Assembly: GCA_000310025.1 (NCBI GenBank)
Contig: FN649741.1
Location: forward strand, 7,010,718 to 7,073,830
Length of the DNA: 63,113 nt
Reading direction: 5' to 3'
Source: Ectocarpus siliculosus
Taxonomy: Eukaryota; Sar; Phaeophyceae; Ectocarpales; Ectocarpaceae
Below are positions 57,920 through 63,113 of the stretch, one piece after another; within the stretch, counting starts at the first letter, position 1; every line of letters starts with the position of its first letter. The notes beneath the pieces were generated by a model, which saw nothing but the letters and a program-made list of their open reading frames with translations, ran no database searches and had not been told where the DNA came from. The position numbers and the translations under genes were made by a program.

Positions 57920-60189
57920 CAGTCCCTTCTTCGTTCGCTGCAGCCACGGGTAGCGAACGGTTTGTGTACGAATAGGCGCTTGTTTTAGTATTATAGTGGT
58001 CGTCGGCCGGTGAAGTGCGCGTCGACGGCTCTGCGCTGGTGTTGGTTTGAGTGTGGCGACTTGTGCTTCAACAAATACCATCCGTCCGTTGTGAGGCGAC
58101 CTTGTTTTCAAGTACGCGTCGTGTACATGCTGTCTTCATAGTGTTGGGGTTTCTGCGTTCGCGTGCTGTGGCATTTTGTTTTCATGTTCGGCGTTTTTCA
58201 GGGTCTTGGAGAGGGTTTGTTTCGTTCCCGGCAGTTTGGGTCCCCGACTCGTACGAAACGGGCTGGACAGTTTGTTGTTGTGCTGTGTAACTGCAGGAGA
58301 GATCATCAAGCAAACGACGTGCGTGCGTGCGTGTAGCCCGTATCGAATCGCCGTTAGCAAACATGAAATTAATTTGTTGTAAAACTACCGAGAGCTCTTA
58401 TGTTGGAACCAATCCGGTCATCCATGGTCTCTGCGCTTCCTTGCGCACAAGCCACTCTGATGGCCATCGTTTCGCGATCGAGCCTCCCGCAGCCTCGATA
58501 CCGGTATCGTCTGCGTTCGAGTCGGCCGGTTTTTCGCGGTGCCTTTCGCCACGCCGCGCACCGAGCCGAGGAGGACCGGCGGCGGGGAACATAGATAATG
58601 TAGCAAAATTAGTTTTTTAGATCGTTACTGAGCACCCTTCGCGCAGAGACTTGACCACATCATCAGCAACTTCGGCCATTGCGCCCGCTCTTGCGCCCGC
58701 TTATTAGCGCCGGGCGCAATTTTCCTGCAGGCACCATGAGAGGAGCCCTCTATGGCATACAAAAAAGAAAAAAAAAACGGAAATCGTTCCGAACCAAAAC
58801 AAGAAGCCCACGTACGTTAAGCTAGCCGTCGTCTCGGCCGACCCTCCTCGATTAATGCAGTCGCATCAAACGACGGGCAGAAGCAATCTACACGGAACCT
58901 TTACCAAAAGGAACAATACAAAACGGACTATTTTACACCGTCAAGTCCACAGGGCTTGGCTTAGTGGTTTTCCAGCCGAGATCTCGAACATGGCCAGCAA
59001 CGAACTGCCCACAACACTTGCACTGCCTACCACGGCGGAGAGTCAACCAATGAGCTCTCCCCGCGCTGGGCATCAGTCGAATAACAACACGCAGGCTCTA
59101 CAATAGTAATCGCTCGTGTGTGGCACGGGGCAAACCAGCAACAAAGCCTTCGCAATGGCCCGCTGAAGTCGATCACAATACGCAAGCTCAACCGAGCTCA
59201 ACCGACTAGCTTTGTCGCTCATGTGCTACGCAGGGCAAGGCCCACGACAAAGCATCCGAGGGCCCGCTCAAGTCCACCTGCCATAACTCTCTTGTTCTCC
59301 TGTATACTGCCTGCTGCAGCGCCGGGCAGCACCGGCTAATTGTCTCTACCACTCGTTTTCTTGCCTAAAGGGCCCGACTACATCCACAACCAACAACCAA
59401 AACCGTCAAAAAATTCTCGAAAACCCCCAAAATTCTTCAAAAAATAAGCTTTTATCGGTGAGATCTCTCTCCTGTAACCTTGCCATGCTCACCAATTTCC
59501 CGGAAATTCCACCCGCAGCCGGTATATAATACCGGTGCCTACCTCTGAGTACTCCAAGTCAAGCAAGGTATGGTCTAAGACGCCAGCGTACACGCTCGAT
59601 AAATCAACACGACTCTCTATATTGCCCGGCTAAAGTGCTGCTTCACCGCCACGACACCTAATCGCCGGGTTACTTCGCCAACCGCATGCCTCCCATCGTG
59701 ACCAGTCAGTCGTGAGCGCCAACCCTCACCACCAGCAACAGGCACTCAACCTCAACAGTACGACCAGACGAGCCGACAAAAAAAACACAACACATAAAAA
59801 AACGAGGTTCTGTTTGCCCATAGGAGTTCAACCCCTAACACGCAAGCCCTACCGTTGGCACCGCGAGTGTAGCAAACCCTTGATACAACCACTCGCTCCG
59901 CCGAGCCGCTCGCTCCTCAAGCGCTCAAGCTCAGGACCCTTTCCCATATGCACATACCCCACCAAACAACCAACCCCGTTCTCTTCAAAACACTCGCCAA
60001 AACTCCCCATCCACACTCTCTTGTCTACACACCTTGCTCTCTCAAAAAGTTCGTCCCCACGGAGGAACAAGCGGACGCATTGCATGCCCCCCACCCAGAC
60101 TCTTTGTCTACACACACCTTTTGCTCAAAAAGCTCATCCCCACGGAGGAACAAACACGCATGCTTCGCCAAGAACGCCTCACACCTTAA
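57920..60189. other. No gene recognised
   Basis: 3' flanks of the acidic protein gene and of the cyclase gene. It contains a TATA-like palindrome (CCGGTATATAATACCGG near 59518) and repeated AAGGGCCCGACTA/GGGCCCGCTCAAGTCCA phrases near 59155-59390. Two imperfect copies of TTGTCTACACACC...CCCCACGGAGGAACAA lie at 60020-60075 and 60102-60160. A decayed retroelement end is possible but unproven. Confidence 0.4.
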
Positions 60190-63113
60190 CTAAGGCTTTG
60201 CGTCCTCGCTGTCGCCATGCAGGGCCCAGGCCTCGGCGATGGCCCCCTTGAGCTCGTCAGGGTTGATGTCGTTCACGCACACGGAAGAGCCGATGCCACC
60301 CTTGAGGAGCGGCACGCGCTGCTTGCCGTGGCGGTGTTCGACGGCGTCCGCAAGACCCTAATAACATTTCCCGCGGTTTTTTAACCGCGTAACGCAAGGA
60401 ACATGGGCGGGGGAGGGCATAGGTAAGCCGCGGGTCGAGTCACACAAAAGGGGACGGGGTTCGGTCATACGGCTTGCAGCCCATGTAGTACGAAAAGCGG
60501 GGCTGTTCTTTCGAGCTTGGAGTTCTCACTGCGGCATCGGTGGTTGAAAAAGGTATGTATGCTCCGCACCCCCCCCCCCCGCCCTCTCTCAAACCAAACC
60601 TTCCGTTTGAACGAGTAGCAAAAAACCCAACAAATATGATAACCGTGGTTTGCTAAAATGCTCTCTCTGAAGGCAAGGTGTTGCTCTGTTGAAGGGTGCA
60701 GCGAGCCTGGCGGAGCTACTAAGCGTACGGTTCCGAAGGAGGGTCGGCATGTGGTGCGTGCAGGATACCTAAGAGTACCATAGTCTCCTGGATCTATTCT
60801 CCTGCAAAGCCTAAAAAAAAAGACGCCACCAAAAAACACAGCACATAATGTCATCCCTCGGGTAAGGACACCAATTCTAACGACATTCCCCCGGTTATAG
60901 ACAACTTTCTTTCACAGGCATGGCTCGCAGAGTGAAGTACAACATAAGGAGGGGTATCAACCTTGGGGACACTTCCCCGGCTAAAGGACACCTGCTTACA
61001 CGAAGAACCATGTATGTCCTTAACAGAGGGAGTACTGCTGTACATGCAAACCAGTAGTCTGCTCTAGTCTACGCATGAATACCGTGTATACAACGCGAAG
61101 ACATGAGAGACGTTGCTTGGGAGGGGCGGGGGGGGCGGGGGGCGGTTGTTCGCTCACCTTGACCATCGGCGCGAGCTGCACGCTCTCGTGGATGGTGGGC
61201 AGGCCGATGCTCTTCATCACGCGGAACACACGGTCGAGCACCGCCTCGGTAATCATGCCGCGCCGCTTGGCGATGACAAGGCACAGGAAGCCGTCCACGT
61301 TGACGGCCTCTCCGTGCATGATGTCAGCCGCGGGCTCCATCTCGATGATCTTGCTGAACGTGTGCCCGTAGTCCACGCAACTGTTGCAGAGGGACGGGAG
61401 CATCCGGGAGGGGGGGGGTGCTCTTGTAAACGCATGCCGTAGTCGTTATACCGTTGACCTCGATGCCGGGACGGAGCGAAATGCCGGGTTTTGCCGGCCC
61501 AGGCTACGTTTTACAAGAATGAACCATTGTCATCCTTGGGGGGGGGGTCGGGAGGGGGGGGGCGAAGCGGGAAGTACGGTCGTCCCTGTCGCACGTAAAA
61601 TCGCAGGCCGACAGATAGACGAGTCTTGACATCGATCGCGCAACAGCAACAGTGTCGCTACACCGACACGCGCGAAAGCAAGCTCAAGAAATAGCGGAAG
61701 ATGGGGAGGGAGCGAACGTGTCCGAGTACAAAAGTACACCTTCAAGGCGAGGCTAAAGGCGTGTCTCACCCCACCCAGTTGCAAGCAGGGTTGTGTAACG
61801 TCTCGAAAACAACTGGACCAGCGCAAAAGCGAAATATCCTGCACGCTGCTTCGAGAAGGAACCCCAAGCAACACCAACGAACCCTCGAATTTTCCTGAAA
61901 AGAACAAAAGAACAGAAAATCTTACCGCTCCAGCTTGTGCTCCCAGAGGTTGGGGCCTAGCTCCTCGAGCATGATCTGCACCGACAGCTCGATCACGCGG
62001 TCCGACACGCCATCCGCTCCCTAGACCATCACGCCGCATGAAAAGGGGCAGTCAGTCAGTCGCACGAAGATCGTCAAAGCGAGAGCTGCGGCAAGCCAAG
62101 AGCTGCCAAAAAGACACTTACTTGTTGAGAGCGCAAGGAGGGGCGAGAAAGAGAAAGAAGGCATCACACGAGGGAAAAGCAGCCAAGACTTGGGGGGGGT
62201 GACCCTATACCGCCGTGCTCGCTCCGACACGACGATAGGGGCGAGAGGACCACCCCCCGCTGCGACACGGCGGTGCAGATTGTTGGTGCCTTTCGATCGA
62301 TTTAGTTCTGCTCTTGGAATTGGCGGCGTTCTTCATGATTGAGCCACGGCATCACCTAACATGCCAACGCTGCCGGAGTTCGGCCCGCACAGGCTAACTT
62401 TCACGACAACAGCAGTGCTCTATCACGGGTGCCCGGCCAGCGGCAATCGAGCTGCGGCATCTACCCCCATAGGACCCCCCTCGTTACCAAACGAAATAAT
62501 TCCATTGCTGCGTGTAAATATTTTTCATTTGCCGCGTGTATTTTTTTTCTTTCGAACGCACCTGAAAGCGCTCGCGCACGAGGCGGGCACCGTGCAGCTC
62601 GAGGAGCGAGAACAGCTCCGTGGACCGCACCAGCGCCAGCTTCATGATCTCTCCGAGGCCGTTGATAATGTTGCGCTCATCCTGTACGAAGGCAAGAACA
62701 AGATGACCGACGAAAGCAGCAGCAGCAGCGGCAGCAGCATGGTACACGGGACGGGAGCGTTGACAGAGCGACGACGAGACAAAAATCTTCGACTGCTGTG
62801 GTTTTATCTCGAAAGGGTAGTTTTTGTTTGATTGTTTGTAAAATTCGTTAAAAAGCTACTATTATAGAATTACAACGCAGCAACAAACGCTCTCACTGGT
62901 TGAAAAAAAGAAAAGAAAAATCGGCACTCAGTCTTACGCCAAATAACCCATCCATTCCTCTGCTGGCAACACATCGCAAAAAAAGAAGCCCGGCTGCTGC
63001 TTCGTGCGCCTACACTCGTCGTCTCGCACACGAACCTGGGTGGCAATGAAGGACTTGTCGAGAAAGGCCCCGACCGGCGCGTAGAACGTTCCGACGCGGT
63101 TCTTCTGCGGCCC
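60190..63113 (-). CDS. Sugar-phosphate cyclase, 2-epi-5-epi-valiolone synthase / demethyl-4-deoxygadusol synthase group (C-terminal part)
   Basis: Five exons on the minus strand, cut by the window edge: 63113-63036, 62681-62562, 62020-61926, 61380-61158 and 60357-60190, summing to 684 nt. These dehydroquinate-synthase relatives cyclise sedoheptulose 7-phosphate into C7 cyclitols, precursors of mycosporines or gadusol. Visible motifs: KNRVGTFYAPVGAFLDKSFI, NGLGEIMKLALV (zinc-ligand Glu), LEELGPNLWEHKLERCVDYG, GHTFSKIIEM, IMHGEAVNVDG (zinc-ligand His), RVMKSIGLP and RHGKQRVPLLKGGIGSSVCV before the stop. True dehydroquinate synthases have a second His in GHT-GH; here it is GHTFSK, as in C7-cyclitol synthases. 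Which product forms cannot be told from this part. Intron 62561-62021 and the others have normal GT-AG ends. Confidence 0.88.

Noticed and set aside
56856-57947. 363-codon minus frame opposite the acidic protein
   Set aside because: Arg/Pro/Ser-rich mirror of GC-rich coding sequence; no domain and no start context better than the plus frame.
59712-60251. 179-codon plus frame
   Set aside because: Low-complexity Pro/Thr/Ser frame without a domain; its end overlaps the last exon of the cyclase gene on the other strand.

Overview
This is an intron-rich nuclear segment from a eukaryote, most likely a brown alga of the Ectocarpus type. Three things point there: long introns with clean GT-AG sites, a stramenopile-style plastid pre-sequence (signal peptide followed by a Phe-containing cleavage site), and a 'CPWD'-type ankyrin family plus a non-LTR retrotransposon family that I associate with Ectocarpus. 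The species call is inference; no marker gene is present. There is a 501-base assembly gap at 21777-22277, and the 100 bases after it look poor in quality.

Layout. 1-6.6 kb: mostly unassigned sequence with three copies of a SINE-like repeat, a short orphan copy of the 3' end of a gene that recurs at 28.9 kb, and a minus-strand plastid DnaJ-type zinc-finger gene whose last coding exon abuts the tail of one SINE-like copy. 6.6-8.4 kb: a complete 999-bp hAT-like non-autonomous element with an 8-bp target duplication, then a decayed 3' piece of a LINE. 9-11.2 kb: a broken ankyrin-repeat gene. 11-21 kb: gene-poor, repeat-rich DNA with triplicated 0.6-kb repeats, inverted repeats, a degenerate minisatellite and an AT-rich TGAGTA/TACTCA tract. 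21-26.9 kb: the assembly gap, two weak exon candidates and the fourth SINE-like copy. 26.9-30.9 kb: a frameshifted fragment resembling the C-terminal part of Rav1/DMX-like proteins, with a pogo-like DNA transposon inserted just after its stop codon.

32.8-38.1 kb: squalene epoxidase on the plus strand (three exons inferred) with an antisense 5'-truncated LINE inside its last intron. 39.3-42.6 kb: a three-exon, minus-strand DDE transposase with an apparently intact reading frame. 45.0-54.4 kb: an 11-exon PUS7/TruD pseudouridine synthase whose exon lengths sum exactly to 1,136 codons. 55.2-57.9 kb: an uninterrupted 896-codon acidic low-complexity protein. 60.2-63.1 kb: the C-terminal five exons of a sugar-phosphate cyclase of the 2-epi-5-epi-valiolone synthase group (minus strand, entering from beyond the window edge).

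The host genes are unrelated housekeeping or metabolic genes (sterol synthesis, RNA modification, cyclitol synthesis, plastid chaperone-like protein) and not an operon. The strongest story in the window is mobile-element activity. It shows a precise empty site for the pogo-like insertion, a target-site duplication for the hAT-like element, a SINE supplying the 3' coding end of a plastid gene, and local duplications that copy splice sites in PUS7.
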